Shown: piece after piece, positions 27,982-36,816 of the stretch
How positions within the stretch are numbered: position 1 is the first letter of the stretch
Layout: each line of letters starts with the position of its first letter
From: Glutamicibacter ardleyensis
Lineage (GTDB): Bacteria > Actinomycetota > Actinomycetes > Actinomycetales > Micrococcaceae
Assembly (NCBI RefSeq): GCF_014644555.1
Contig: NZ_BMKX01000004.1
Coordinates: forward strand, 62,001 to 126,000
Direction: 5' to 3'
Length of the DNA stretch: 64,000 nt
The notes under the pieces: generated by a model
Database searches by the model: none
What the model was told of the DNA's origin: nothing
Seen by the model: only the letters and a program-made list of their open reading frames with translations
Made by a program: the position numbers and the translations under genes

Positions 27982-29211
27982 TTAGTTCTCTAGCAGGTCC
28001 AGTGTCTCTGAAATGAATCTGGACATGCTGGCTCCGGGGGTGATGTCTCCGAAGTAACGTTCAATCAGAGCGTTGCGTTCGGCATCATCCGAGTCCATAG
28101 CGTGGTGAATCAGCTCCGCAGCTTGGCCAGCCTGCATTGAATCCATACTGGGCAGCTGCTCCAGAGCCGGAGAATCTGCCACTACTGCTTCGGAAGATAC
28201 CGGAGTGGTAATAAACATTGGTTTACCCGTGGCGAGGAAGTCGTAGGCAACCGCAGAAATATCGGTGATGCAGGCGTCCGCCTTAGCCCACTGCCAACCC
28301 CAATGCGCCGTATCGTCAAAAAGCAGCCGGCCTGCAGAACTAGAATTTCCGGCCTCTAGTTTTTCTCGAATCCGAGATACATCAGCACCGTACTCTTTGA
28401 TGTTGACACCGGACCGTGGATGCGGGCGGAAAATTACGTTGAAGCCTCCGTCATTTATCAGTGATTCAATAATTTGGACGCCGTGGCTCGACACGGATCC
28501 GTAATTCATCGAGGGACGGTCACCTTCCCACGTGGGGGCGTACAGCACGGTAGGCAACTTGTTATTCAGTGAATAGGGAGCTAAATACGTGGCGTCAATC
28601 TGAGGCCGTCCAACGAGTTTGGTGCGCTCTGTGGCATCGTAGTTGCGCAAGTTCTTCGCCAGGCGATCCCGAGCCGCCTGACCAGCCCCAAAAACGTAGT
28701 CATAAGACTTCAGCTGATTTGACCACATATAGGCCTTTTCGCTTTCGCCGTGGCAGATAAAGACATGATTCGGTTCATTGAGTCGGATCATCTGGAAGTT
28801 CTTGATGTTCTGGTTGACGTAAAAGACGACATCAATACGTTGTGAATTAATGAGGGCTTCTACGTCACCGATTGTTGGTGCTAGAAATACCGGCAGTGGG
28901 CATTCCTCGGATAGCTCCAATGCTGTTCCGGCCTGTCGGGCAATCACGACTACCGGAACTGACTGTGCCAGCTGCTGCAGCGGCGCATACCATTGGCGCA
29001 ATTGATAAGCATTGACCATGTCATCTGCAAAGTACAGGGCCACCCGGTAGCGATGCTCGCCTTGGGGGAGCCGGAACAGATGCTGAGCGTGACGATTTAC
29101 GTGCGAGCGTTGTTGCTGCGCGGTGAGACGCTTATTGGCGTAGTCAACTGCACTGGCCAAAACTGGTAAAGCACGCATGAGAACCCTTAGTGATGATGAA
29201 ACCTGAGACAA
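27982..29211 (-). CDS. CDP-glycerol glycerophosphotransferase family protein, single domain
   Basis: A 409-residue glycerophosphotransferase-like protein, convergent with the fusion gene and separated from it by only four bases. It shows the domain motifs FICHGESEKAYMWSN, LYAPTWEGDRP, FRPHPRSG and ITDISAVAYDF. The last is a variant of the usual TDYSS, with Ile and Ala replacing Tyr and the second Ser. It could act as the primase that adds the first glycerol-phosphate (TagB-like) or transfer a different CDP-polyol. It has no upstream partner on its strand, so it probably has its own promoter between 29212 and 29400. Confidence 0.82.
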   Translation of the reverse strand: MSQVSSSLRVLMRALPVLASAVDYANKRLTAQQQRSHVNRHAQHLFRLPQGEHRYRVALYFADDMVNAYQLRQWYAPLQQLAQSVPVVVIARQAGTALELSEECPLPVFLAPTIGDVEALINSQRIDVVFYVNQNIKNFQMIRLNEPNHVFICHGESEKAYMWSNQLKSYDYVFGAGQAARDRLAKNLRNYDATERTKLVGRPQIDATYLAPYSLNNKLPTVLYAPTWEGDRPSMNYGSVSSHGVQIIESLINDGGFNVIFRPHPRSGVNIKEYGADVSRIREKLEAGNSSSAGRLLFDDTAHWGWQWAKADACITDISAVAYDFLATGKPMFITTPVSSEAVVADSPALEQLPSMDSMQAGQAAELIHHAMDSDDAERNALIERYFGDITPGASMSRFISETLDLLEN

Positions 29212-29410
29212 TCCTATGCGTGTGATCTATTGTTTATCCAAAAGATATGCCCTAGCGCAGGAGTGTTCAGCTTCCATACTCTGCCATGCGTGAGATAAAG
29301 TGTGTTCAGTGCAACAACGATTCTTAGTCAGCGGAACGGTTTTCAGTTTGGGAACTAGGCTCCGCGCAAGCTAAGATGAAATGTCGGACTATGTTTAAGT
29401 AGGAGTCATC

Positions 29411-30031
29411 ATTAGCGGTAAGCGTTCTGATCGATCGTCACACGGCGAACTCGATCGCAAGTCGCCATTGGTTATATCAGCCATGGAGCTCGGTCGTGCA
29501 CCAGGATCCATGAGGACTCTCAACGAGCAAGTCCCGGCACCCGCAGATGTGGGTAACGCACTCATTGGTATTCGTGGAGGATCTGAGGTTTCCTTAGATC
29601 TTCGCCTTGAAGCTGTACACGAGGGCATTTTGGTATCCGGCATCGCCACGGTGGAAATCGCTGGCGAATGTGGACGGTGCCTTAATCCTATCGGGTTCAA
29701 GTACGGGGCTGATATTCAGGAACTCTTCTACTATGAAGATAGTGATGAATTCGAAGAAGATGATGATGTAGATCAGTATTGGGTTATCGGTGACCACATG
29801 GACATCGATCCGGTATTGCGGAACGCAGTGGGAACTGTCCTGCCGTTTCAGCCGGTATGCCGGGACGATTGTTTAGGACTTTGCAATGAATGCGGAGCCA
29901 ACCTGAATGATGATCCTGAGCACCACCACGAGGTAGTTGATCCTCGTTGGGCAGCGCTTGCGCAGTTGTCCGAGGCCGCCACAGAAGATGTGGCAACAGA
30001 CAAAACGTCAGACGAGAGAGAAGAGAAGTAG
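29411..30031 (+). CDS. DUF177 (YceD-like) protein upstream of rpmF, probable ATT start
   Basis: DUF177 proteins are small conserved proteins almost always encoded just before rpmF. The bacterial YceD member has been linked to 23S rRNA or ribosome production. The sequence has paired cysteines (ECGRCLNP, then [13 protein letters not shown]) that may bind metal, and an acidic centre. The frame has a TAA at 29396 and no ATG, GTG or TTG before the TTG at 29468. A perfect AGGAG at 29401-29405 is followed five bases later by ATT at 29411, so ATT is the likely start. The TTG start would shorten the protein by 19 residues. Confidence 0.8.
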   Translation: MSGKRSDRSSHGELDRKSPLVISAMELGRAPGSMRTLNEQVPAPADVGNALIGIRGGSEVSLDLRLEAVHEGILVSGIATVEIAGECGRCLNPIGFKYGADIQELFYYEDSDEFEEDDDVDQYWVIGDHMDIDPVLRNAVGTVLPFQPVCRDDCLGLCNECGANLNDDPEHHHEVVDPRWAALAQLSEAATEDVATDKTSDEREEK

Positions 30032-30033
30032 TC

Positions 30034-30237
30034 GTGGCTGTTCCAAAGCGGAAGATGTCCCGTGCGAATACTCGTGCCCGCCGTGCACAGTGGAAGGCTA
30101 CCGCGCCGAGCTTGGTGAAAACCATGGAAAACGGTCGCGTTACCTACAGCCTGCCTCACCAGGCAAAGGTTGTCACTGACTCAGCAGGTACCGAGTTGTT
30201 CCTTGAATACAAGGGTCGCAAGGTAGCAGACGTCTAA
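30034..30237 (+). CDS. rpmF: 50S ribosomal protein L32
   Basis: A 67-residue ribosomal protein of the large subunit. The N-terminus [16 protein letters not shown] is the conserved L32 signature. It lacks the paired zinc-binding cysteines, as in many C-minus forms of L32. The GTG at 30034 lies two bases after the DUF177 stop and gives the standard N-terminus. rnc follows after three bases, so DUF177-rpmF-rnc-mutM are one operon. Confidence 0.95.
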   Translation: MAVPKRKMSRANTRARRAQWKATAPSLVKTMENGRVTYSLPHQAKVVTDSAGTELFLEYKGRKVADV

Positions 30238-30240
30238 GAC

Positions 30241-30939
30241 ATGTCTTCTAAAGAAGAACTTTTGAAGCGTCTCGGAATCAACTTAGATTCCGAGACGCTT
30301 CATCTTTCATTGACCCACCGTTCGTATTCATACGAAAACGGTGGCATACCCACGAACGAGCGCCTGGAGTTCCTCGGCGACTCCATTCTGGGATTCTGCG
30401 TTGCAGAACATCTTTATCAGAGCTTCCCGGATCTGGCTGAAGGTGACCTCGCGAAGCGTCGCGCCGCAGTAGTCAGTACACGTGCACTGGCCAGCATCGC
30501 CCGAGAGCTCGAAATCGGCAAACATATTCTTTTGGGACGCGGCGAAAGCCAGTCCAACGGTGCAGATAAATCCTCCATCCTCGCCGACACCATGGAAGCG
30601 CTCATTGGCGCTGTTTACCTGTCCCACGGCATGGACGAAGCACGCCAGATGGTCATGCGCTTTATTGGACCGCTTCTTTCGGATCCTCTGTTGCTCGGCG
30701 CTGCCACCGACTGGAAAACCGTCATTCAAGAAGAAGTCGCTGCGACCAAAAATGGTGAAATGCGTTATGCGGTCACCGGCTCAGGCCCAGATCATGCACG
30801 CTCCTACGTGGCAGAACTTCTTATTGCAGACAAGGTCTATGGCACCGGCTCCGGTCCTTCCAAGAAGGAAGCCGAACAAGAAGCCGCACATAACACCTGG
30901 AACATGCTTCACCCCGGTGAAGACCTCCCGGCAAACTAA
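30241..30939 (+). CDS. rnc: Ribonuclease III
   Basis: This double-strand-specific endonuclease processes rRNA precursors and mRNAs. It is 232 residues long. The RNase III signature NERLEFLGDSILG (about residues 38-50) contains the catalytic Glu and Asp, and the second acidic cluster is in ADTMEALIGA (about 117-126). A C-terminal double-stranded RNA-binding domain spans about 160-228 (GSGPSKKEAEQEAA). It lies in the conserved order rpmF-rnc-mutM. Confidence 0.96.
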   Translation: MSSKEELLKRLGINLDSETLHLSLTHRSYSYENGGIPTNERLEFLGDSILGFCVAEHLYQSFPDLAEGDLAKRRAAVVSTRALASIARELEIGKHILLGRGESQSNGADKSSILADTMEALIGAVYLSHGMDEARQMVMRFIGPLLSDPLLLGAATDWKTVIQEEVAATKNGEMRYAVTGSGPDHARSYVAELLIADKVYGTGSGPSKKEAEQEAAHNTWNMLHPGEDLPAN

Positions 30940-30948
30940 AGTTGCACC

Positions 30949-31878
30949 ATGCCTGAACTCCCTGAAGTGGAAGTTGTACGTGTTGGACTCGACAAGTGGG
31001 TAAGAACCCGCTTGATCGAGTCCGTCCAGGTGCTTGACCCACGTTCGGTTCGCCGGCATATCGATGGTGCTCAAGACTTTGAAGAAACACTTACGGGCTG
31101 CACGCTGAGATCAGTTGTGCGCCGAGGCAAATTCCTCTGGATGGACCTCGAAGGTCTGCCAGAACCCACAGCACTCGTAGCCCATCTCGGGATGAGTGGG
31201 CAACTGCTTGTCGAAGAACCAGAAGCTCCGGATGAAAAGCACCTCAAGGTGCGCCTATCTCTGGCCGAGCGGTCTGACGCGCCGAGCGAACTACGTTTTG
31301 TTGATCAGCGTATTTTCGGCGGGATGTTCCTCTCTCCGCTAGTTCCCACTATGGACGGTTACCCCGGTGGCGCAGGCAGCGAGCAGCCATTGATCGCGCA
31401 GGCGGCGTCGCATATCGCTCGCGACGTCTTGGACCCACATAGAGATCCACATGATTTGTACTTGGCTCTACGCAAGCGCTCCACAGACCTGAAGCGTGCC
31501 ATCCTTGACCAAGGAATTATTTCCGGCGTTGGAAACATCTACGCTGACGAAGCCCTGTGGCAGGCAGGCCTCTCAGGATTGCGAAATACAGCAACGATAC
31601 GCCGTCCAGAAGTCACCCGGTTGTACAACGCGCTCGTCGACGTGATGACCCGGGCCCTGGAAGCTGGCGGAACAAGCTTCGACTCCCTTTATGTCAATGT
31701 CAACGGCGCCAGTGGTTACTTTTCGCGGTCGCTCAATGCCTACGGACGCGAAGGAAAAACATGCGTTCGTTGCGCGGATAACGGCCGTGAATCGCTCATC
31801 CGCCGAGACCCCTTTATGGGACGTTCATCTTACAGTTGCCCGGTATGCCAACCAAGGCCGCGGCACAGAAACCGATAA
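30949..31878 (+). CDS. mutM: Formamidopyrimidine-DNA glycosylase
   Basis: A bifunctional DNA glycosylase/AP lyase that removes 8-oxoguanine and ring-opened purines. It begins with the invariant PELPEVE, whose Pro is the catalytic nucleophile after Met removal. A helix-two-turn-helix segment (GIISGVGNIYADEALW) precedes the C-terminal zinc finger with CVRC and CPVC pairs. At 309 residues it has normal length. The usual next gene, smc, is displaced by a 6 kb insert. Confidence 0.96.
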   Translation: MPELPEVEVVRVGLDKWVRTRLIESVQVLDPRSVRRHIDGAQDFEETLTGCTLRSVVRRGKFLWMDLEGLPEPTALVAHLGMSGQLLVEEPEAPDEKHLKVRLSLAERSDAPSELRFVDQRIFGGMFLSPLVPTMDGYPGGAGSEQPLIAQAASHIARDVLDPHRDPHDLYLALRKRSTDLKRAILDQGIISGVGNIYADEALWQAGLSGLRNTATIRRPEVTRLYNALVDVMTRALEAGGTSFDSLYVNVNGASGYFSRSLNAYGREGKTCVRCADNGRESLIRRDPFMGRSSYSCPVCQPRPRHRNR

Positions 31879-32022
31879 TGTAATCGCCGGTTCCATGCCC
31901 TACGTTGCGTCGTAAAGAATGGCTTCCCCTGTGACCTGCTCATAATTAACTGGTAAGAGATTTTCGGGCTAATATTTGATTATCCTCAGCATTTTTGCGC
32001 GTTGAAAGGAAGTTTACGCAGG

Positions 32023-32796
32023 ATGGAATCACCTAACGTAACTGTTCTAAATCGAAAGTCCATTTCCGGACTTCCGATCCACGGAAAGCTAGCGCTGAAT
32101 CGTGGTGCTCAGAAGCTTGTCTGTTTCATGCCCGCTGCGCTCCCGAAGAAATTGGACAGAGATCCGCTCCAACTTTCTCGCTTCCGTTGGCGTGAATCGT
32201 TGACCAAGTACCATGTGTTGGCACTGGCCGATCCCGCGATGACGTTACACTCTGAGCTTCTAGGTGGCTGGTATATCCATCCTGATGCAGACTTAATCGT
32301 GGAAATGGCTGACTTGGTTTCTGACCAAGTCAAAGTTTTGGGCCTTGAAAATTCCGATATTCTGTTTTATGGTTCCTCCCTAGGCGGGTATGGAGCTTTG
32401 GCCATGGCTTCCTTGTTGAAAGGAGCTACAGCTATCGCGGAGGTCCCTCAAATTGACGTCTCCAAATGGAGTGTCCGGATAGCGGTTAAAGCAATTGAAC
32501 AGCATATCCTTAAGCAGACGTTTGACGATTTCCGCTTGGTACAGCCGCATAAAGTCGACCTGCGGGATCGCTTTAGGCTTTCCGGCGTCGTACCTCAGTT
32601 TAAGATCATAACCAACGAAAAGGACGCTACTTTCGATCTCCAGAACGAGTTCATGAGTGACATCAAAAACTTGGGTATTCCTTTATATGGTGTACAGCGA
32701 TTGCATTGTATTACGGAGTTATCTGGTCACAAAGCACTCGGTCAAGAATTAGTTATCAAGGAGATTGACGAATGGGCATCTACTTCACTAATCTAA
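32023..32796 (+). CDS. Predicted Ser-Asp-His hydrolase, orphan family (copy A)
   Basis: A 257-residue protein I cannot name. It has an alpha/beta-hydrolase nucleophile elbow, FYGSSLGGYGAL (Ser at about 122), followed by EVPQIDVSKW. A candidate catalytic Asp lies in NEKDATF and a His in SGHKALG near the C-terminus. An ADP...GWY pattern upstream of the elbow is shared with the protein at 35755-36687, so they are divergent paralogues. No signal peptide is seen. I chose ATG 32023, with AGGAAG about ten bases upstream, over TTG 32002. It lies beside DUF6270 and asparagine-synthetase-like genes, a neighbourhood typical of surface-polysaccharide modification. Confidence 0.65.
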   Translation: MESPNVTVLNRKSISGLPIHGKLALNRGAQKLVCFMPAALPKKLDRDPLQLSRFRWRESLTKYHVLALADPAMTLHSELLGGWYIHPDADLIVEMADLVSDQVKVLGLENSDILFYGSSLGGYGALAMASLLKGATAIAEVPQIDVSKWSVRIAVKAIEQHILKQTFDDFRLVQPHKVDLRDRFRLSGVVPQFKIITNEKDATFDLQNEFMSDIKNLGIPLYGVQRLHCITELSGHKALGQELVIKEIDEWASTSLI

Positions 32797-32904
32797 ACGA
32801 CTACGAGTGACTTTAAGCGCACTATGATGTTAAATCGCTCATTGAACTGAAACGGGCTACGGGTAGCACTTTGCAAAGTGTTTGATTCGCACAAATTTGC
32901 GACG

Positions 32905-33621
32905 CTATTTGAGGCTCAGTGCGGACACAATAAAGTCGTAGAACTCGCTCTGGTAGTGGTATGGAGCGGGCCCCCACTTGTGATCTTCTGTTGATTTACT
33001 GACCTCAGCTGGAGGGACAATCATCTGGAAACCTAATTCTCGCAAGTGCTCGAAGTAAGGTTCATAAAGGCTATTTCCTTTTTCAGAACTCCAATTGCGG
33101 TAACGCGGCGTTGCACTACCTTGGACTGTTTCATCCGTCCATGCTGACTTAATCAGGTAGGTTTTGTCGAAAATTCCGAGGTCTACAAGCGATTTTTTAA
33201 AGGTATTGGCTGCATTCTTCCAAAGGTTAAAGTGAATTTCGGTGCCCATCGGGACCGAGGCTTTTGCTACAGCGGAGGATTCCATGAGCTCGGATTTTTT
33301 GAGCTCGGCAGAATTCGTAATGTAAGTTCCGCCAGATAATCGGAAGACACCAAGTCTCTCGCTAAGAATGTCGAATAGAAAAACGTCAACATCATCCGCG
33401 ACCTTGCGAATAGTAGGCAGGAGATTTGACTGAATGTCGCCTTTCACCATACGAGAATTGAATTGGGCCGACAATCCGCGCATGTTGATGCGTGTTTCGG
33501 GTTTAGACGACGCGCTGATGAGGGACTGCCGGGCGACGTAAGCAAGTAGAGTATGTTCGTCCTTGACCAACTCAAAGGTGTCGCGAGAAACGCATCCGCC
33601 ATAGATGAGAAAGTTAGCCAT
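32905..33621 (-). CDS. DUF6270-type protein
   Basis: A 238-residue cytoplasmic protein starting with a conserved IYGGCVSRDTFE motif and ARQSLIS, which I recognise as the DUF6270 pattern. The GxCVSRD element resembles the block I motif of SGNH-like enzymes with Cys in place of the Ser, but no function is established. The ATG has an AGGA site. Genes of this type often sit in capsule or wall-polysaccharide loci, which fits its neighbours here. The 109 bases separating it from the convergent hydrolase contain a palindrome (32867-32880). Confidence 0.65.
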   Translation of the reverse strand: MANFLIYGGCVSRDTFELVKDEHTLLAYVARQSLISASSKPETRINMRGLSAQFNSRMVKGDIQSNLLPTIRKVADDVDVFLFDILSERLGVFRLSGGTYITNSAELKKSELMESSAVAKASVPMGTEIHFNLWKNAANTFKKSLVDLGIFDKTYLIKSAWTDETVQGSATPRYRNWSSEKGNSLYEPYFEHLRELGFQMIVPPAEVSKSTEDHKWGPAPYHYQSEFYDFIVSALSLK

Positions 33622-33826
33622 GAGGTCCTGTCATAGTTGGGATAATTGAGTTTTCCGACAATTCTGGGCAGTTCGCTAAATGATCACGGGAAATTAGAAT
33701 TCTACCGCAGTTATGAATCACGGTTGGGATTCTCGCTTCATCCTGAACTGTGCCGTGGAAGCAATGCTACGTCGGATCTTTCGTTGCCAGACAGGTGAAA
33801 AGGTCATGATTTCGACAGTGGAATTA

Positions 33827-35650
33827 CTAGCCAAAGCTCAACCAAGTGAGGATACCGCCAAGACTGTAAAGGTCACGAAGCTGCTTTTTAGTCATGACAT
33901 TGGACGTGATCAGTTTCTCGACATAATTGGCGTCAACCAAGTCGAATATCTGGCTTTCACGAGTTTGCTCATAGGCGCTAGCCAGCAATTCTTTGCCGGT
34001 ATTTTTGTAAACGATCTGCCAAAAGCTGACTCCCATCTTGTTGGCTTCAAGTGTTTTGACACGACGATCTGCAGGCGTTAGCTCCGGCTCCTTCGCGCTG
34101 ATGCGAGATAAGGTCTGCAGGAACGGGCTGGTTTCTGTCGTCGAGGGTGTAAGAGCATTTTTGAAATCGATGGGATTGTCTTTAGCCGGCCAGCCAAGAG
34201 TTTCAGGTGGTCGACGGAAACCGCGCAATGCTTCGTTGAATCGGTCATAGTCAAAAGGTTGGGACACCAAGTCTGAGAACATTGAATCCATGAGATCGAA
34301 ACCAACGATATTCGACATGCGGGAGGATTGTGTGGTTCGTCGGCTAAGTTCAAATCCTGCGACGGAGTAGAGCGGATCGAATCTAGAACCAATGCGACTC
34401 CAAAGCAACGAAGTTTGCCCAATATGATAGCGATTACGGACATGTGTATAGAAGGCATCCGCCACGAAGTCAGTTCCCGCGTAACAGTCATCAAGGAACT
34501 CGAATTTGGTCATCAGCTTAGCTGATACTTCCTGCACAGCCCGCTCTGAGACATAGCTATTTTTATTGCGAGCGCTTGGCATGAAGCTTGAGACCAACAG
34601 ATTCTTGTCTAGCTTGCCGCCGCTATGGATCACCCGGTTGCCGTAAAATGTGCGGAGCACTTCGCCATAGCCGCCACCCATCGCCGCGACGTTGACTGAG
34701 ACTTCTCGTCCGTGCGGACCAGTGTTGGTGATGCCACCGCTGGCAAAGAGAGCGCCCATGAGTCGTTCGGACATGTTCTGAGTGGGAGCAGTTGTCAGGC
34801 CTGCACCGTTGGTACGTCTCAACGAGAACCGACGCGTCAAACCATCTGCGATGACACGATCCGTAGATCCATCAGGACCTGAGCAAAACAAGTCGATTTT
34901 ATCGTGGAGTCCCAGATTAAGAATTGCGGAGAGTACGAGTCTCGAATCGAATCCACCAGTAAGATGTGAAATAACTTGATCTGCGCCCGAATTAGCGATC
35001 GCGTTTACGTTGCTCAAGACATCATTGCGGAGGGTGCTGAAAACCTCGTACAGGGACATGGACGAGTACTCGTCCAGGATTTTGTAGTTCTGTACGCGGA
35101 CCTGGGATTCTTTCAATACCAAGTACTGGAATGGCTCGATTGACTTAACATTTTTATAACTCGATGCAGTCAAACCTCCATTTCCCAACAAGAGGCGTTC
35201 AACCTGGAACTGGGGATCCTTTACCATGTTGACGCCACGATCTTCAGCAGCCTTCGCCAGCTCGACATTTGAAGTGCTGATGAACACTTGGCCGGGCTGC
35301 TCTAAATACAGCGCCACGGCACCACCAAGTGGGTCTGGTAGACAAGCACTCCACGATTCGGCCGTATCTTCAACATAGAGGGCGCCGGGGTTCTTTGCGC
35401 CACGGGCCCACCAATCTGCAATCAATTCCACCGGCCAGCGAGCAGCTGCTTGTGGAAGAACGAATTCAAGATCGGCTGTTCGTCTCACGCACGTGCCATC
35501 AAGTACGACGCTACCGTCAACCCAGAATCGTCGGTTTCCGCGAACCACAGGTTCTTGGTGCGGGTGCTGGACAACCCGGCTAACGGAACCTTCCACAGAG
35601 GTAGGTGCAGAGCTAATAATCACTGGTGCGGTCAGTCTGATCTTTTCCAC
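33827..35650 (-). CDS. Asparagine synthetase-like amidotransferase, no glutaminase cysteine
   Basis: A 607-residue protein with an asparagine-synthetase C-terminal domain. The PP-loop pyrophosphatase motif is SHLTGGFDSRLVL (about residues 240-252), used to adenylate a carboxylate. The N-terminal half resembles a class II amidotransferase domain in length but lacks an N-terminal Cys, so it cannot hydrolyse glutamine in the usual way. Members of this group act in polysaccharide loci and in peptide cyclisation. The GTG at 35650 has AAGGA five bases upstream, and an alternative GTG lies at 35710. It probably forms an amide or ester bond on a cell-surface molecule, but the substrate is unknown. 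Confidence 0.72.
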   Translation of the reverse strand: MEKIRLTAPVIISSAPTSVEGSVSRVVQHPHQEPVVRGNRRFWVDGSVVLDGTCVRRTADLEFVLPQAAARWPVELIADWWARGAKNPGALYVEDTAESWSACLPDPLGGAVALYLEQPGQVFISTSNVELAKAAEDRGVNMVKDPQFQVERLLLGNGGLTASSYKNVKSIEPFQYLVLKESQVRVQNYKILDEYSSMSLYEVFSTLRNDVLSNVNAIANSGADQVISHLTGGFDSRLVLSAILNLGLHDKIDLFCSGPDGSTDRVIADGLTRRFSLRRTNGAGLTTAPTQNMSERLMGALFASGGITNTGPHGREVSVNVAAMGGGYGEVLRTFYGNRVIHSGGKLDKNLLVSSFMPSARNKNSYVSERAVQEVSAKLMTKFEFLDDCYAGTDFVADAFYTHVRNRYHIGQTSLLWSRIGSRFDPLYSVAGFELSRRTTQSSRMSNIVGFDLMDSMFSDLVSQPFDYDRFNEALRGFRRPPETLGWPAKDNPIDFKNALTPSTTETSPFLQTLSRISAKEPELTPADRRVKTLEANKMGVSFWQIVYKNTGKELLASAYEQTRESQIFDLVDANYVEKLITSNVMTKKQLRDLYSLGGILTWLSFG

Positions 35651-35754
35651 GCTGATCCTTAATAATTGAGGTATGTCGGGGCCTGTTGGCAGGTCATGTT
35701 CTGTACCCACTCCACTTGTTGTGATGGTATTGCGTGGATGTTCCCGGAACGAAT

Positions 35755-36687
35755 CTAGGCTTCTACCGATTCGGCAAAGACAATTGTTTCAACAGTTTTT
35801 AATGGATCCATTAACTGTCGAAGAATTGAAGCGATAAGCTTCGAGGAGGGCGGGGCATGACCTTCGGCAAACTCGTCCACTAGGATGAGGTGATTTTCAT
35901 CGATTCTGTTAGTGCCGTCCACGATTGGATCTTCCGTATGAAGCTTCCAAAGCGGCGCGAGATGCGATTCTCTGTGCCAGTCACTCTTGTTCTGTAGATA
36001 GATGAGTCGACGTGGGTTAGTGAGGGTCCTTGCTTCCAGTACGTCAGTTGAAATTCTGCCATCGGTGCGTATTTTGCAGAATTCTTTCCAATCTTGTTTT
36101 GCTAAGGAAGCGTGCGCGAAACCGAAACGGCTCTTTAGAAATGCCTTAACGAAACGTTCTGAGTATTCGTAAATGTCCGTCTGTGGATTCCAGGCTAGAA
36201 CTGAACAATCTCCAGAGAAACTGCGAGCAAAATTGAGCGCCGCGAATCCACCGCCTGAACCTCCAACGAAAATGAGTTCTCGACTCAGCAATTCTTGGAC
36301 TGCAACTAAGAGGTTGTTAAGATTCTTTTCGTAGCTATCATTTGGACCACCGAGATACCAACCCAGACCAACTTCCATGTCATCGTCTAGAGTTGGATCC
36401 GCGATTGCGATCAGTGGAAGCTTGCTATTAAAGCAGATGCCTAGACCCGAGAAGAACGGCCCTTTTTTCCCATTGCGATTGGACACTGCGCCAGTGAAGA
36501 ACACGGTCTGAGTGGAATGTTTTTGTTCTGCAACAAACTCGTTTACATAAATATCAATGGATGGTTGGTTATCGGCAAACGCAATGGTGTGCACACCTGC
36601 GAAACCGTTCCAGCGCGCTTTGAAATCCTGAACGGAATCCCACATGTAGTGCAATACTTTCCACTGGGCATAGTTCGTATTTGCCAC
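35755..36687 (-). CDS. Predicted Ser-Asp-His hydrolase, orphan family (copy B)
   Basis: A 310-residue paralogue of the protein at 32023. The shared pattern is IAIADP...GWY, then the nucleophile elbow FVGGSGGGFAAL, then WNPQTDI, with candidate triad partners Asp in NKSDWHR and His in AEGHAPP. It has no signal peptide. The GTG start at 36687 is preceded by GAGGAG. It is upstream of and co-directional with the asparagine-synthetase-like and DUF6270 genes (44 and about 200 bases apart), so the three may be one transcript. Possible activities are esterase, acyltransferase or thioesterase. Confidence 0.65.
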   Translation of the reverse strand: MANTNYAQWKVLHYMWDSVQDFKARWNGFAGVHTIAFADNQPSIDIYVNEFVAEQKHSTQTVFFTGAVSNRNGKKGPFFSGLGICFNSKLPLIAIADPTLDDDMEVGLGWYLGGPNDSYEKNLNNLLVAVQELLSRELIFVGGSGGGFAALNFARSFSGDCSVLAWNPQTDIYEYSERFVKAFLKSRFGFAHASLAKQDWKEFCKIRTDGRISTDVLEARTLTNPRRLIYLQNKSDWHRESHLAPLWKLHTEDPIVDGTNRIDENHLILVDEFAEGHAPPSSKLIASILRQLMDPLKTVETIVFAESVEA

Positions 36688-36816
36688 TTCTGTTTGCTCC
36701 TCGATACGTCATAACATTAGTTCCTAACATTCTATGTCAGATGCTATTAACGGTCTGAATGACGCAGGCGTCCGCTCGAAATAGTGGTGTAACGGTTGCA
36801 CACCGTGAAAATTGCT

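Noticed and set aside
32867-32880. Perfect palindrome CACTTTGCAAAGTG between convergent genes
   Set aside because: It is too short for a good terminator and has only a four-base loop. It could be an operator but nothing else supports that.
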